64,000 nt of DNA from Platanthera guangdongensis (GCA_039583875.1 CM077149.1:22209194-22273193), one strand, 5' to 3'. Shown: positions 10,960 through 22,310, counted from the stretch's first letter. The notes: generated by a model from the sequence alone, not told the origin. Numbers and translations are program-made.

Positions 10960-11391
10960 GATGTGGATTAAATTTCTATATACAATTGATACTTCCGTTT
11001 AATATAGACAAGAGTAAGTTCTATGTATAATCAAGTGAAGAGAACAAGAAAATGAACAATGCAATGATAAGTACTCTCCTCACAAAGAGCAATTATGAAA
11101 ATATACAAATACATAAAAGTGGTAGTATTTTAACAAAGAGAAAAGAGATGAAACATCGTTTCTCCTTAAAGATAAGAGATGAACCCTAAATTACTGGCAG
11201 TATTGATAACACCAAGTAATCAAAATCAGTATAAAACTAATGTTCTCACCTGAAAACCCTAAACCAAATAGTAAAATATGAAGAAAATTTACCTCGCCAA
11301 ATTCACCTCTAAAAAAAAATCTACTCAACCCCTAAACAAGAGAGAAGAAAAAGAGAATGGACGAACAGATTCTTAAGTAAACAAGACCCAC
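10960..11391. other. AT-rich sequence, probably intron 1 of the downstream minus-strand gene
   Basis: No ORF with family resemblance is seen on either strand. Exon 2 of the sucrase/ferredoxin-like gene, which should follow on the minus strand, is not in this stretch. Confidence 0.4.
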
Positions 11392-11757
11392 TCGCTTCAT
11401 CATTTCGCCTATCCTGGCGCCGAGTGCCGCCGAGAACAGCCGCGGCAACCGGTCAAACTCCGCCGCCTCGACATGCGATAGCCACACATGTGGCGTCTTA
11501 TAGCAGAGGAAGACGTGGCGCTCGTAGAACTGGACCGTCCCAGCTAAAGGTTCTTTCCCGAGTTCCGGACGCTGGAATCCGAACTCAGTGTCACTGTTAC
11601 CCGCAACATCGCCGCCGGAGGAGAGGATTCCTTCGCCTTGCAAGCTCCCACCGGCGTTTCCAATCTGCGAACCTTGGTCGGCCGGAAGGAATCCATCGTC
11701 TCCGGTAGAGAGGACGCCGGAGAAGGAGATGGGAGAGGAGCGAGGCGCATACTCCAT
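11392..11757 (-). CDS. Sucrase/ferredoxin-like family protein, exon 1 (partial gene)
   Basis: From the ATG at 11757 the minus strand encodes about 122 residues whose second half (FGFQRPELGKEPLAGT, ERHVFLCYK, EAAEFDRLPRLFSAAL) matches the N-terminal part of plant sucrase/ferredoxin-like (AIM32-type, thioredoxin-like) proteins. Homology ends at MMKR, followed by a GTGGGT donor at 11391, as expected for exon 1 of this family. The Cys-rich ferredoxin-like domain is encoded by later exons, which are not found before SINE/copia sequence begins at 10550; they are either lost or beyond elements F and A. The first half of the exon is Ser/Gly-rich, the usual variable N-terminus. It is the only likely host gene in the window. 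Its upstream region is cut by a hAT element 102 bp before the ATG. Confidence 0.75.
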
Positions 11758-11859
11758 TGGAAAAAAGCTAGTGTGTGGGGAGGTTCTTGTTCTGGCTGTA
11801 CTTCAGGCTTCAAAACTTGTTTAGGGGCACTGAAATGGCATAATTTTGTTAGTCCGGAT
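11758..11859 (-). promoter_or_regulatory. Proximal upstream region of the sucrase/ferredoxin-like gene
   Basis: Only 102 bp remain between the ATG and the hAT insertion; the continuation lies at 14633-15042 and beyond element B. No clear TATA box is seen in the remaining stretch. Confidence 0.4.
11852..11859. repeat. Target duplication of the hAT element (left copy)
   Basis: GTCCGGAT, perfectly repeated at 14625-14632. Eight base pairs is the duplication length diagnostic for hAT transposons. Confidence 0.9.
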
Positions 11860-11887
11860 TAGGGGGGCACATAAAGACCTCAGTTTT

Positions 11888-11953
11888 GATCTGGGACCGG
11901 TTTTTTTTTTGAAAATCGAGACCGTCTGGGACCGGAAGAACCGGTCCCAGATC
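11888..11953. repeat. Subterminal inverted repeat of the hAT element
   Basis: GATCTGGGACCGGTT at 11888-11902 is repeated in perfect inverted form at 11939-11953 (15-bp arms). Together with more GACCGG copies it forms the left subterminal region. Confidence 0.85.
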
Positions 11954-12275
11954 GAGACCGGTTAATTAAATTAATTTTTTTAATTATTTTTATTATATAT
12001 TATTAAATTTCATTTTTAATAATTTAATTAAATAATATGTAATAATTTGAAATGTAAAATTGCAAAGTAAATAAAATTTTTTATTAAATTTGAAATAAAA
12101 CTAAAAAATCAAAATACAAATTACAAATTATAATACAAAATCAAAATACAAATATTTTTATTAAATTTGAAATTATAAAACAAAATACAAATTCAAAATT
12201 TTGAGTTGAGTCTTGGACTCGTCTTCAACTCCGGAGTCGTTTTTGATTTTGAACTCGTCTTCAACTTCAACGTCA

Positions 12276-14238
12276 TTATTCTGCTGCGCTCCCCAGATTT
12301 AAGTTATTAAGTTCGTCTTCAACTTCAGACTCATTGTCTTCAATTGACGAGACGTGTTGTCTCCTCCTCAAAGCGTCCAAATGGTCCTTGCAGCAAATGC
12401 AAATCTGCAAAGATTTTTCGGTTAAACGGCTCTTTCGCTCGTTCAGAATCCTGTCACTCAAAGAAAACGCAGACTCCGAAGCTACCGTACTAGCTTGGAT
12501 GGTTAGTAAATCACGGGTCATTAAGGCCAAAATAGGATAATTATTAGATTTAATTTTCCACCATTTTAAAATATCAAAATTTTTTATTTCGTACGCCGTC
12601 ATAAAATCTTGAAACTGTTTTTACTATATAAACCTAATTTGTTTAAAGTACTCGGAATTCGTTGTTTTTTTTTCGAAGCTAATTCTAAAAATCTATTTTT
12701 TAAAATATCTTTTGTTCGATGGGCGGTGGATTCCTCGCGAGCTCGCAATCCATATAGTTGATCGTAATAATTATATAGGCGAGTAAAATCAGAATTAAAT
12801 TCTGAAACACTAACGTTGTGAAAATCACTAGAAGATTCGTTTAACTCTAAATTTCGATTAATTTCCTCTATAAAATTTTCAACCCCGTTTACACTCATTA
12901 AAGAGTTTAAAGCCGCAGCACAAGAAAACATAGGTGGCATATGCGTATAATATTTTAAAAACTTTGTCTCCATTAATAATATTAACGGACGCCACATTAG
13001 GTTAATTTTGTAATTTTAAACGTTTCAGTAATTAATAAAAAATTTTCAATAACAAACGAATTAGTAGGATAATAAACTCCAGATAAAATAGTTGTTGCCC
13101 GATAAAAACTTTCTAATAAATTTACGTAATCTTCGATTATAGTCCAATCTGACGCATCTAAATCATGTGATTCTTCTACACTATTATAAAATTCTATCAA
13201 TAACGATTTTTGTGACAAAGCCCGCTTTAACATTTTGTACGTGTAATTCCATCGTACCGGCATATCATAAGATGGATCCAAAAATTTTTTACCCTGTGCT
13301 ATAACAAATTTTTTGAAATCTTGTTTTCGTCGTTTTGAACTATAAATAACTCGTAACATAGTACGTATTTTAATAACATAATTTTTCATAAAAGTTAAGC
13401 TATCTTGCACAATTAAATTAAGAACGTGACATACGCAACGTGTATGAAAAAAAATACCATCTAGCATAGGTTCCAGATCATTAATCAAATATTTAATAGC
13501 TATATTATTATTCGAGACGTTATCAAACGAAATACTTAAAATTTTATCTTTTATTTTAAAATCTCTAATACACTTAATAATCACCGGATAAATAGCTTTA
13601 CCGGTGTGCGGATATTCAAAACCTTCAAAATAAATTATACATTTATTTAATTCTCAACTATCGGGATTGACCCAGTGACAAGTTATGCAAATATAAGAAA
13701 GTCCGTCAACTAAACCGCTAGTCCAAACATCGCTCGTTAAACTAACTCGACCGTCGAATGTTTCAAAATAATTTTGTAAATATAATTTTGATTGCATGTA
13801 ATCTTGTAAAGCATCACGTCGAGTTGTAGTACGACTTACCTGTTGATATTTTGGTTAGAGTGCTTCGTGTATGTAAGACGTCATTTCGTCGTTGTCGTAG
13901 TGGTTGAACGGAAGTCCGCTTTTGATGATATCCTCCATTTGTCGCTCCCGTTGCCGAGCTTGGTCATACGTCCAAATGTGCCCGGTCGTCGAAATTTGAG
14001 CTTGGTTGGCCTCCGACGGGGCTTGTTTGGAAAGACACGATTTGTTGTGTCGGGCGAGCGTTGTGTTGCTACTGTTAGCGGCCATAAGCTTCGCGTAAAG
14101 TTTGCACTTCGCCTTAATTTTGCCGCCGATCCTCACTTTATCGAAGTTATCCCATACCGTCGCTTTATGTCGGTGCTCAACGATCTCATGATCGACGGAC
14201 GTTGAGGAGGACGCCGGCATGGAGGAGGAGGAAGTCAT
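12276..14238 (-). pseudogene. hAT transposase, broken
   Basis: From the ATG at 14238 the frame gives a BED-type zinc-finger region (WDNFDKV, KCKLYAKL, ARHNKSC) in which the second Cys of the C-x2-C pair is Tyr. The same frame runs on through a TAA (13855-13857) into a RNase H-like core (SLTSDVWTS, YICITCHW), a TGA after NPDS, and then SFDNVSNN, CVCHVLNLIVQDS and PVRWNYTYKML. A frameshift near 12997 and another near 12600 lead to the C-terminal dimerisation domain (WWKIKSNNYPILALM, STVASESAFS). The order and motifs are those of a plant Ac/Tip100-like hAT transposase of about 650 residues. With two stops and two frameshifts no active product is expected. Confidence 0.9.
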
Positions 14239-14402
14239 TTAACACGAATATGAGTGAGAGACATAGTGAGAGAGAGAGAGAGAGTAAGAGAGGGAAATGA
14301 GGGAGAAGGGGGTTTATAAGTTTTAAATTAAAAATATATATATATTTTTTATTATAAAAAAATATTTTTTATAATAAAAATATTTTATTATAAAAGAGTA
14401 GT

Positions 14403-14428
14403 TAACGGCTCTTTTAAAAGAGCCGTTA
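14403..14428. repeat. 26-bp perfect palindrome near hAT right end
   Basis: Arms TAACGGCTCTTTT (14403-14415) and AAAAGAGCCGTTA (14416-14428) with no spacer. It lies just outside the CCGGTCC cluster of the right subterminal region. Confidence 0.9.
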
Positions 14429-14435
14429 GGCTCTT

Positions 14436-14611
14436 TTCCGGTCCCGATCGGTCCCGAAACCGGTCCCGGACCGGGACCGGTTTTTACCCTTAAAGGGGGG
14501 ACTGCCAGGGACTACTGGACCGGTCCGGGACCGGACCGGTCCTAACTGGGACCGATCCCTGTCCGGTCCCGACTGGTCCGGTCCCACGGGACCGGACTAG
14601 GACCGGTTTTT
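14436..14611. repeat. CCGGTCC/GGACCGG cluster, right subterminal region of hAT
   Basis: More than a dozen overlapping GGACCGG or CCGGTCC words in both orientations within 176 bp. Similar words lie at the left end, consistent with multiple transposase contact sites. Confidence 0.8.
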
Positions 14612-14632
14612 ATGTGCAGTACTAGTCCGGAT

Positions 14633-15042
14633 GACGGGAAGAAACTTTTTTAAAAAAATAACAATAAGCGCGACAGATTAATGATCGTTTGCCTCTGATT
14701 ATTTGCTGCAGCTTTTCCAAAAATCTGCGCCAAATAATATTTGGAGTTATCTCTGTTCCCACCGTGCCCACAACTGAAAATAATTGTGTCACTATTTTCA
14801 GTTTACCCACAGCGGGGATAGGCACACCGCACCTCCTAGCTTCTCCTTCACGTGAAAGCAGTTGTATCTTGCTTCTGGTTTCAAACACCGTCGGTGGTGG
14901 GTGATGGCGCCGACCCGGTTCCACTCGAGGACGCGGAGCGCCACTATAATTTTCGGTCCAACACGTGAATGGCCTATTGCGACATGACCTGCGGAACATT
15001 TAATTAGCTCGTCTATTAATTTTATCAAACACTTTATGCGCC
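14633..15042. other. Flank between hAT and element B; distal upstream region of the host gene
   Basis: About 410 bp without a convincing ORF. It contains two G-box cores CACGTG (14849-14854, 14962-14967) that could have belonged to the promoter of the minus-strand gene at 11757 before the hAT insertion. It ends with GCGCC, the left target duplication of element B. Confidence 0.45.
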
Positions 15043-16579
15043 TGTTGGAACACCCTATTACTAATTTGGGTCAGGATCACTATGTCTCTAGGAATCTGTG
15101 TTTGACCTTCTGTATAGCTTAATAGGTCAATTAGAATTGAGTCTAAGGGTTAGAAGTCTAGGATTGGAAGCTGCCCTGAAGATCAAGTTTTTCTGAAGAC
15201 CAAGTTTTTCTGGAGACCAAGTCTGATCGTCGAGCTCAGCACGACGATTCGTCGAACTCAGATCGACGATCGTCGAGCTCAACTTCGGCAGATCGTCGAG
15301 CTCCATTCGACGATCGCTGAGCTCAACTTCACAATATCGTCGAACTCCATTCGACGATCGGTGAGCTCAGGTCGACGATTTTGACTCTGCATTGGATCTT
15401 TAACTCTGAGCTCAGTTCGACGATCTTTGAGCTCAGATCGACGATTATGTTGCTGCTTGAATTTTCCAGTTCGCTGAGCTCAGATCGACGATAGCAGAGC
15501 TCAGTTCGACGTTTTCAGTTATCCTTCAGAATTCAAATTCAAATCAGTTAGAAGTTATTCTGCAATTAATTCAGAAGATTTGCTAGCCGTTTTCATTTAT
15601 TTCTGGACCAAGTTTCAAGGGATTTTTCAAGGAATAATTCTGTGGACTTTCCCCCAGAAGAGTTTTTGCAATTAAGGATGCAATCAATGCAGGCCAACGA
15701 CTATTTTTTTTGACAGAGTGATATTCTATTCTGGCACAGAGAATAAAAGACAGAATGTTTTTGAATGAAGTGAGACGAAATACAGAGATTAACAAGGAGA
15801 GGACACACAACTGAGAATACAGAGACTCTCTCAATCTTCTGTCAAAAAGAATTCTGAAGAACACTCATCAAAGAGATCAATCTCTTCATCTTTCAAAGTG
15901 TTCAAGGCCAACATCATTTTTCAAGACTCCAGACACTCAACATTTCAGCCATTGTTGAAATCATCTATTGCTGGAGATCTATCTTTGAAGGCCTATCACC
16001 CTCAGCAAAGCTCTTCTTCCTGAAGATTTCAAGGATTCAGGGGGAGCTTTGACATCAATCCACTTAGTCTTCTCAGTTGTTTGAGAAAGAGAAGACTGTC
16101 ATAACTCTCTCACCCCCGCTCTGTAAAGGGTTTTTCAAACTCCCTTCAAAAGTTTGAATCTGGTTTTTGAGCACCTTGTCAAAAGCTCATTGGTGGCAAG
16201 ACACCTGATCAAAAAATCTGCTTTGGTTTTTGAGCACCTTATCAAAAGCTCATTGGTGCCCAGGACACCTGATCAACTCATCCTGCAGTGGATTCCTACC
16301 TAGGGTGGTAGAAGAGTGGATGTACCCAAGTTTGGGGAACCACTATATTTCCTTGTGTCATCTGGTTCTGCTTGTTTTCTTTTTGTTTCTGGCCTAGATT
16401 TTCTTGTGCTTAGCTCTTGCATAGCTTAATTCTGTGATTAGTTTTATTTCTGCTTCCCTGCTCACACTCATTACAACAATTGTTGTAAAGCTTTGCAAAA
16501 GTTTTTTTTTGTGTTTTAAAAGCACCATATACTCTATTCACCCCCCCTCTAGAGTATATCAGATCTAGTTTCCCTTTCA
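15043..16579 (+). repeat. 5' LTR of element B
   Basis: Starts TGTTGGAACACC and ends ...CCCTTTCA, followed by the primer site. U3 has the TCGTCGA palindrome array (15225-15510). Further in there is a ~65-bp tandem duplication around TTTTTGAGCACCTT (16157-16276), the AGTGG...CCACT structured block (16315-16344) and the terminal hairpin ATATACTCTA/TAGAGTATAT (16527-16559). Confidence 0.95.
15225..15510. repeat. TCGTCGA palindrome array, LTR B (repeated at 25830-26120)
   Basis: Repeated units of the type TCGTCGAGCTC-N-TCGACGAT with spacers such as CAACTTCGGCAG. Many contain GAGCTC next to the TCGA core, giving a longer imperfect palindrome. Confidence 0.85.
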
Positions 16580-16581
16580 TT

Positions 16582-16593
16582 TGGTATCAGAGC
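16582..16593 (+). other. Primer binding site, element B
   Basis: TGGTATCAGAGC, complementary to the 3' end of plant initiator-Met tRNA, two bases after the LTR end. Confidence 0.92.
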
Positions 16594-16711
16594 GAGGTTG
16601 GTTAAACATACCATATTGGTTTGGTTGTACAGGCTAACACCTGAACCCCAAGATTCCAAACTAGATCTGTTTTCTCTTGTATTTTATTATTAGCTTCTGT
16701 TTGCACAAATC

Positions 16712-18787
16712 ATGGCCCAAAACAAAGATTATGCTAGCACCAGACCTCCATTGTGCAATCTGTCAAAGTTTGCACTTTGGAAAGCAAGGATTAGACTCTA
16801 CATGAATTCTATTGACGAAGATATATTTAATTCTGTTTTGACAGTATGTCCAAGACCCCCAGAAAGTACAAGTACAAATGTTGTTCCACCTCCATCAGGA
16901 ACAGATGCTGACATAAAAAAATGGAAAGTAGTTGATGCCAAAGCTATGAACATTCTAGCTCAGACAATGTCAGATGACATTTTTCAAAAGGTAGCTGAAT
17001 GCAACTCAGCCAAGGAGATCTGGGACAAGCTCTCAGAAATTATCTCAGACTCAGCTGATGAGAGAAAGGACAGAAGATCCCATCTCATCTCCCAATATGA
17101 GAACTTCAAGAAGGGAGAGACTGAGTTAGTAGGGGACATGTACAACAGATTGAGTCTGATTGTCAGTGAACTAAGGACATTGGACAAAGAGATTTCTCTG
17201 ACAGAACTTAATGACAAGATCCTAATGTGCTTCCACAGCACTTGGGATTCAAGAATCTGGCCAATTAAGGATGCCAGAAGTCTGAATGAAATCACCACTG
17301 AAGCTTTGTTGGGTAAGCTCAAATCTTATGAGCTACTCATCAAAAATAGAGAGGAAGAACAGAAGGCTGCTTTACCAGCCACAAGAAAGGAAAAGACCAT
17401 AGCATTCAAGGCAACTGAAGATCTGCCTGAAGAAAAAGCCACAGGCAATGATGAACTTCTCAGCTTGTTGGCCAAAAGATTCTACAAGATGGCAAGAAAG
17501 GACTTCAGAGGAAGATCATACAAGGAGCAGGATAAGCCAAGGTATGACAAGTCCATTGGCAATAACAAAGACATTATTTACTTTGGTTGCAGGAAATCAG
17601 GGCACATAGTTCCTGACTGTCCAGAGAACAAGAACAAGGACAGAAGGGACAGAAAAGAAAGAAGAAAGGAGAAGGACCCCAAAAGGAATGGCAATGGCAA
17701 ACCTTCTTCAAGCAGGAATAAGCATACAAGGAAAGGGTTTGTTGCTGAATCCTGGAGTGAGACTGAAGAGGAGTTAGAAGCCTCTTCCAGCTCCAGTGAT
17801 GATGAGGATGATGCAGAGGAAAAGGAGTTCTGCATGATGCCAATCAATGCCTCACAACACAACTCAGAGGAAGAGGAGTCAGAGTCAGACTCAGAGATTC
17901 AACCTGAAGAAGATCAGGTAATTAGCTCTTTTGATTTTACTTCAGAAGATTTTAAATCTGAATTTAAAGCACTGTGTTTAGACCTGCTAAAGTCTGAGAA
18001 AGAGATTATCTCTCTCAGAAATTAATTATCTGAACACAATGGTTTAAAGTCAGAAAACCTCAAACTCTCTCAGGAGTTGGAGAACTGTAGGGAACAGATA
18101 GCTACACTGAAAAGTGAGCTCTCTGAGGCCAAGAAGCTTGAAGAATCCCTTAATGGGAGAAGCATCAAGCTGATGGACATCACAAGCACAGTGAACTCTA
18201 GATTCAACAGTACACTGGGCTTGGGTGCTTCATCCAGCCAACCTATAGTTCTAACAACTCCCATCAAGTTTATTTCTAGCAAGGGAAAGGGAGTTGTAGA
18301 GGTTGCCAGGAAAAATTCTGATCTGCCTCAGAAAACTAAGTCCCAGCAAAAATCGTCGAACGGAGATCGACGATCGCCGAATGAAGATCGACGATCGCCG
18401 AACGCAGCTCGACGATCTCAGGAAAAATCGTCGAACGCAGGTCGACGATCTCAGCCAAAGTCGTCGAACGCAGGTCGACGATCTCATATACCTGACCTTA
18501 GCCATAGTCGACCGTCGAACGGAGCTCGACGATCTGACCCACGATCGTCGAACGCAGCTCCAAGATCGTCGAACAGAGGTCAGAGCTCTGGAAACCTTTT
18601 CAAAGGCAAGTCAAAATTGAATCCTAAGGGTTCTTCATCCCAAACCTTTAACCCTTATACTGGATGGATTTTACCTCCAAGGAGATATCATCCTGAAGGA
18701 TATAAGAGTCAGCCAGGGATGTCTTTCATTTCTGAATTTAAAGGCTATCAACCTAGGCCCAAGGTAAACTGGGTCAAAAACAAATGA
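16712..18787 (+). pseudogene. gag with one premature stop, element B
   Basis: The ATG opens MAQNKDYASTRPPL; about 691 codons. Residues ~1-230 are the UBN2-type Gag domain (LWKARIRLYM, AKEIWDKL). A CCHC zinc knuckle lies at ~289-302 but its first Cys is Tyr (YFGCRKSGHIVPDC against CFGCRKPGH in C), so zinc binding is probably lost. An acidic Ser/Glu stretch, a coiled coil (LKSENLKLSQELE) and a palindrome-encoded SSN-x-x-RRS repeat region (18350-18570) follow. A TAA at 18023-18025 interrupts the coiled coil where C reads Leu. The frame then continues to a TGA at 18785-18787, with pol in the +1 frame. Confidence 0.9.
18350..18575 (+). repeat. Coding palindrome array in gag of element B
   Basis: About nine in-phase copies of TCGTCGAAC-N-G-N-TCGACGAT and shortened forms, read as SSN-x-x-RRS or PN-x-x-RRS. 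The final units are degraded (SSNAAPRSSN). Confidence 0.85.
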
Positions 18788-18803
18788 ATTGCTTTATGTG
18801 CAG
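18764..18803 (+). promoter_or_regulatory. Candidate mini-intron at gag-pol boundary (B)
   Basis: CCCAAG|GTAAAC ... TTTATGTGCAG|GTGAAG. Removing these 40 nt would delete the gag stop and enter pol in frame at VKTYPTS. The same positions are conserved in A and C. Confidence 0.4.
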
Positions 18804-21800
18804 GTGAAGACCTATCCAACATCTAACCAACAATGGTATTTGGATAGTGGGTGCTCTAAGCACATGACAGGGAATAAGGACAACCTCACTTCCTTTAGAG
18901 CCAAGCTTGGACCCAAAGTTATCTTTGGTGATTCCAACTTTGGACAAACTAAAGGATATGGTGCAGTCCAGATTGGTTCTGTAACCTTCAAGAAGGTAGC
19001 ATATGTGGAAGGACTGAAGCACAACCTGATCAACATCAGTCAGCTGTGTGATGAAGGCTACTAGGTGACCTTCAGCAAAACCCTATGCAAAATCAAGTCA
19101 GAGGACAACACAACTGTGTTGACAGGTATAAGGAAAGGTAACATCTACTTAGTAGATTTTCTTTCAACTGATATAGATATCTGCTTGTTTAATTCAGTCT
19201 GTAGACCAAATGTGTTATGGCATAAGAGATTAGGACACCTAAACCTTAGAACTATTGCTAGGCTATCCAAGGACAACCTTATTAGAGGACTACCTTCTGG
19301 CCCCTACAAGAAGGAAGGACTCTGCAAGGCTTGTCAACTAGGCAAGCAAACTAAAAACAGTTTTAAGTCACTTAATAAGAGTGATTCACCTAGGATATTG
19401 TATCTGTTACACATGGATCTATTTGGACCCATCACAGTACAAAGCCTAGGAGGGAAATCCTACACTTTAGTAATTGTAGATGATTTCTCTAGATTCACTT
19501 GGGTGTTCTTTCTAAGGAAGAAGTCTGATAACTTTAAGTGTTTGACAGAGTTTATCAAATGTATACAGATTGAGTTCAATACTCACATTGCCCTGATCAG
19601 AAGTGATCATGGGACAGAGTTTGATTCTCTTCTTATGCAAGAGTTCTGTCAGAGTGAAGGGATCAGGCATACTTTCTCAGCTCCTAGAACTCCTCAACAA
19701 AATGGGGTAGCTGAAAGGAAAAATAGAACCCTTATTGAATCTGCCACCACATTGTTGTCAGATGCTCATCTACCTCTATCCTTTTGGGCAGAGGCAGTGA
19801 ACACCTCCAACTATATGCTGAACAGAAGTCTGATACATAAACTGAAGGGAAAGACTCCCTATGAATTACTCAAAGGGAAGAAACCTAAAGTTGACTATTT
19901 CAGAATTTTTGGCTGTATTTGCTATATTCACAATAATGACAAGAAATATCTAGCAAAATTTCAAGCCAAAGCTGATGAAGGAGTGTTTCTGGGATACTCC
20001 ATGATCAGCAAGGCCTATAGGGTCTATAATAAGTCATCTTTGAAAATTGAGGAATCTGTTCATATTTCTTTTGATGAAACTAACATGTCTTTCAAGGAGA
20101 AGATTTCTTCTACCATAGAACCTTTGCAGGAACACTCTCTAGTTGAAGATATGAACAAGCTACAGGTTGCTCAAGAAGAAGAAAGCAGTGAAGATGAAAG
20201 CAATGCTCAACATAATGAACCACCACTTGAAGAGCCAGTTGTTGTACCACAAGAGGAAACAACAACACAGGTTGGTGAACAATCAACACCCCCTGTTGAT
20301 TTAGTAACATCAAGAGAACATCCAATTACCCAAATAATTGGAGAAATCTCAGCTGGTGTGCAAACCAGAAATCAGGTCAACCAAAACCTGTTGCACACCT
20401 GCTTCCTTTCTCAAATTGAACCTCAGTCCATTCAAGATGCAGAGCAAGATCCACACTGGATCATTGCAATGCAAGAGGAGTTGCATCAATTTGAGAGGAA
20501 CAAAGTATGGGAACTAGTGCCAAAGCCAAAAGATCATTCCATTATTGGAACAAAATGGGTATTCAGAAATAAACTGGATGATCAAGGAGTAATAATAAGG
20601 AACAAGGCAAGGCTAGTTGCCTAGGGATATTCTCAAGAAGAAGGAATTGACTACGACCAGACCTTCGCACCTGTTGTAAGATTGGAAGCCATTAGAATAT
20701 TTCTAGCTTATGCAGCTCACAAAGGCTTCAAGGTTTATCAGATGGATGTCAAGAGTGTCTTCTTAAATGGAGACATCAAAGAGGAAGTCTATGTCAGACA
20801 ACCTCCAGGTTTTATCTCTCCAACTTATCCTGATTATGTTTTTAGACTAAATAAAGCATTATATGGTCTCAAGCAAGCTCCTAGAGCATGGTATGAGACC
20901 CTAGCATGCTTTCTCTTGGAAAATGGTTTTATAAGGGGTAGAGTAGACCAAACTCTTTTTATTAGAACCCATAAGTCCCATACCCTACTAGTATAAATTT
21001 ATGTAGACGATATCATTTTTGGCTCTACTGACTCAAAATTGTGCAGAAGGTTTTCTAACCTGATGCATTCTAAATTTGAGATGAGTAGCATGGGTGAGCT
21101 ATCCTTCTTCCTAGGATTGCAAGTCAAACAACATGCTGAAGGCATCTTTATTTCTCAAACCAAATATGCTAATGAGTTGGTTAAGAAATTTGGTATGTCT
21201 GAGGCATCTTGTATGAAAACACCCATGCCTACCAATGCTGTACTGGATGCTGATGAACATGGGAAACCTGTTGATCAGACAACATATAGAGCAATGATTG
21301 GCTCTTTAATGTATCTTACAGCTAGTAGACCAGATATAATGTTTGCTACATGTATATGTGCTAGGTTCCAAGTATGCCCTAGAGAGTCACACCTAACACT
21401 AGTAAAAAGGATTCTCAGGTATGTTAAAAGTTGTCCAAATCTAGGTCTCTGGTATCCAAAAGATTCAGCATTTGAGTTAACTGGATTCTCTGATGCTGAT
21501 TATGCTGGATGCAGAATTGGCAGGAAAAGCACCAGTGGAACTTGTCAGTTCCTTGGTGATAGACTTGTCTCTTGGTTTTGCAAGAAACAAACATCTGTGT
21601 CAACTTCAACTGCTGAAGCTGAATATATGGCTGCAGGCAGTTGTTGTTCACAAATACTGTGGATTCAAAACCAACTCCTAGACTATGGTTACAATTTAGA
21701 GAAGTCAAAAATCTTTTGTGACAATACAAGTGCTATTTCCATAGCTCAAAATCCAGTCCTCCATAGTAGGACAAAACACATAGAGATTAGGCATCACTTC

Positions 21801-21953
21801 TTAAGGGACAATGTTGAAAAGAATAAAATTGAATTACAATATATCCCAACTGATTTACAAAGGGGAGATATTTTCACCAAGCCTTTGGATGAAAAGAAAC
21901 ACACCTTCTTCCTAAATCAGTTAGGAATGTTAGATGGAGGAAGTCTTAAATAA
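18804..21953 (+). pseudogene. pol with three in-frame stops, element B
   Basis: One continuous frame from the gag boundary to 21953 interrupted by TAG 19062-19064 (after GY), TAG 20622-20624 (after LVA) and TAA 20994-20996 (before [10 protein letters not shown]). In each case A or C has a Gln codon (CAG/CAA), so all three stops are C-to-T changes. Protease DSG, the integrase zinc motif ([17 protein letters not shown]), the Asp-Asp-Glu set ([24 protein letters not shown]), RT YVDD and the RNase H motifs remain readable. No functional Pol is expected from this copy without readthrough. Confidence 0.93.
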
Positions 21954-22039
21954 TATCCAAGATTTTGAAAGCTAAAAATTGACCAAGACTAGGCAAAATT
22001 CTGATTTTTCTTAGTGTCTAGAATTTTCTGATCTCTGAA

Positions 22040-22310
22040 CTGCGCTCGACGATTTCCCCAAAGATCGTCGAACGGAGATCGACGATTCCCAGAATCGTCG
22101 AACTGAGTTCAGCGCCTCTCAGATAGTATGAACTATCTCCTTCGGTCAACGATCGTCGAACGGCGCTCGACGATTTTGTTCCCTGAACGATCGTCGAACG
22201 GAGCTCGACGCCTTCCAAGATCGTCGAACAGAGATCGACGATGTTGGAGTCTCTTCAGATTCCTTTAGAAGCCTCGATCGTCGAACTGAGTTCAACGATC
22301 TTTCCAATTC
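22040..22310. repeat. Palindrome-rich spacer between pol and ORF3 (B)
   Basis: Six or more ATCGTCGAACGGAG-N-TCGACGAT-type units, same family as in gag and LTR, preceding the ORF3 leader. Confidence 0.85.

Larger units (their letters stand above)
11860..14624 (-). mobile_element. hAT DNA transposon (2765 bp)
   Basis: Bounded by an 8-bp direct duplication and imperfect terminal inverted repeats (left TAGGGGGGCACATAAAGACC, right end reversed TAGTACTGCACATAAAAACC). Both subterminal regions are crowded with GGACCGG/CCGGTCC motifs, likely transposase-binding sites. A transposase pseudogene fills the minus strand. The outer ends have diverged more than the GCACATAAA core, so the element is probably immobile. 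Confidence 0.93.
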
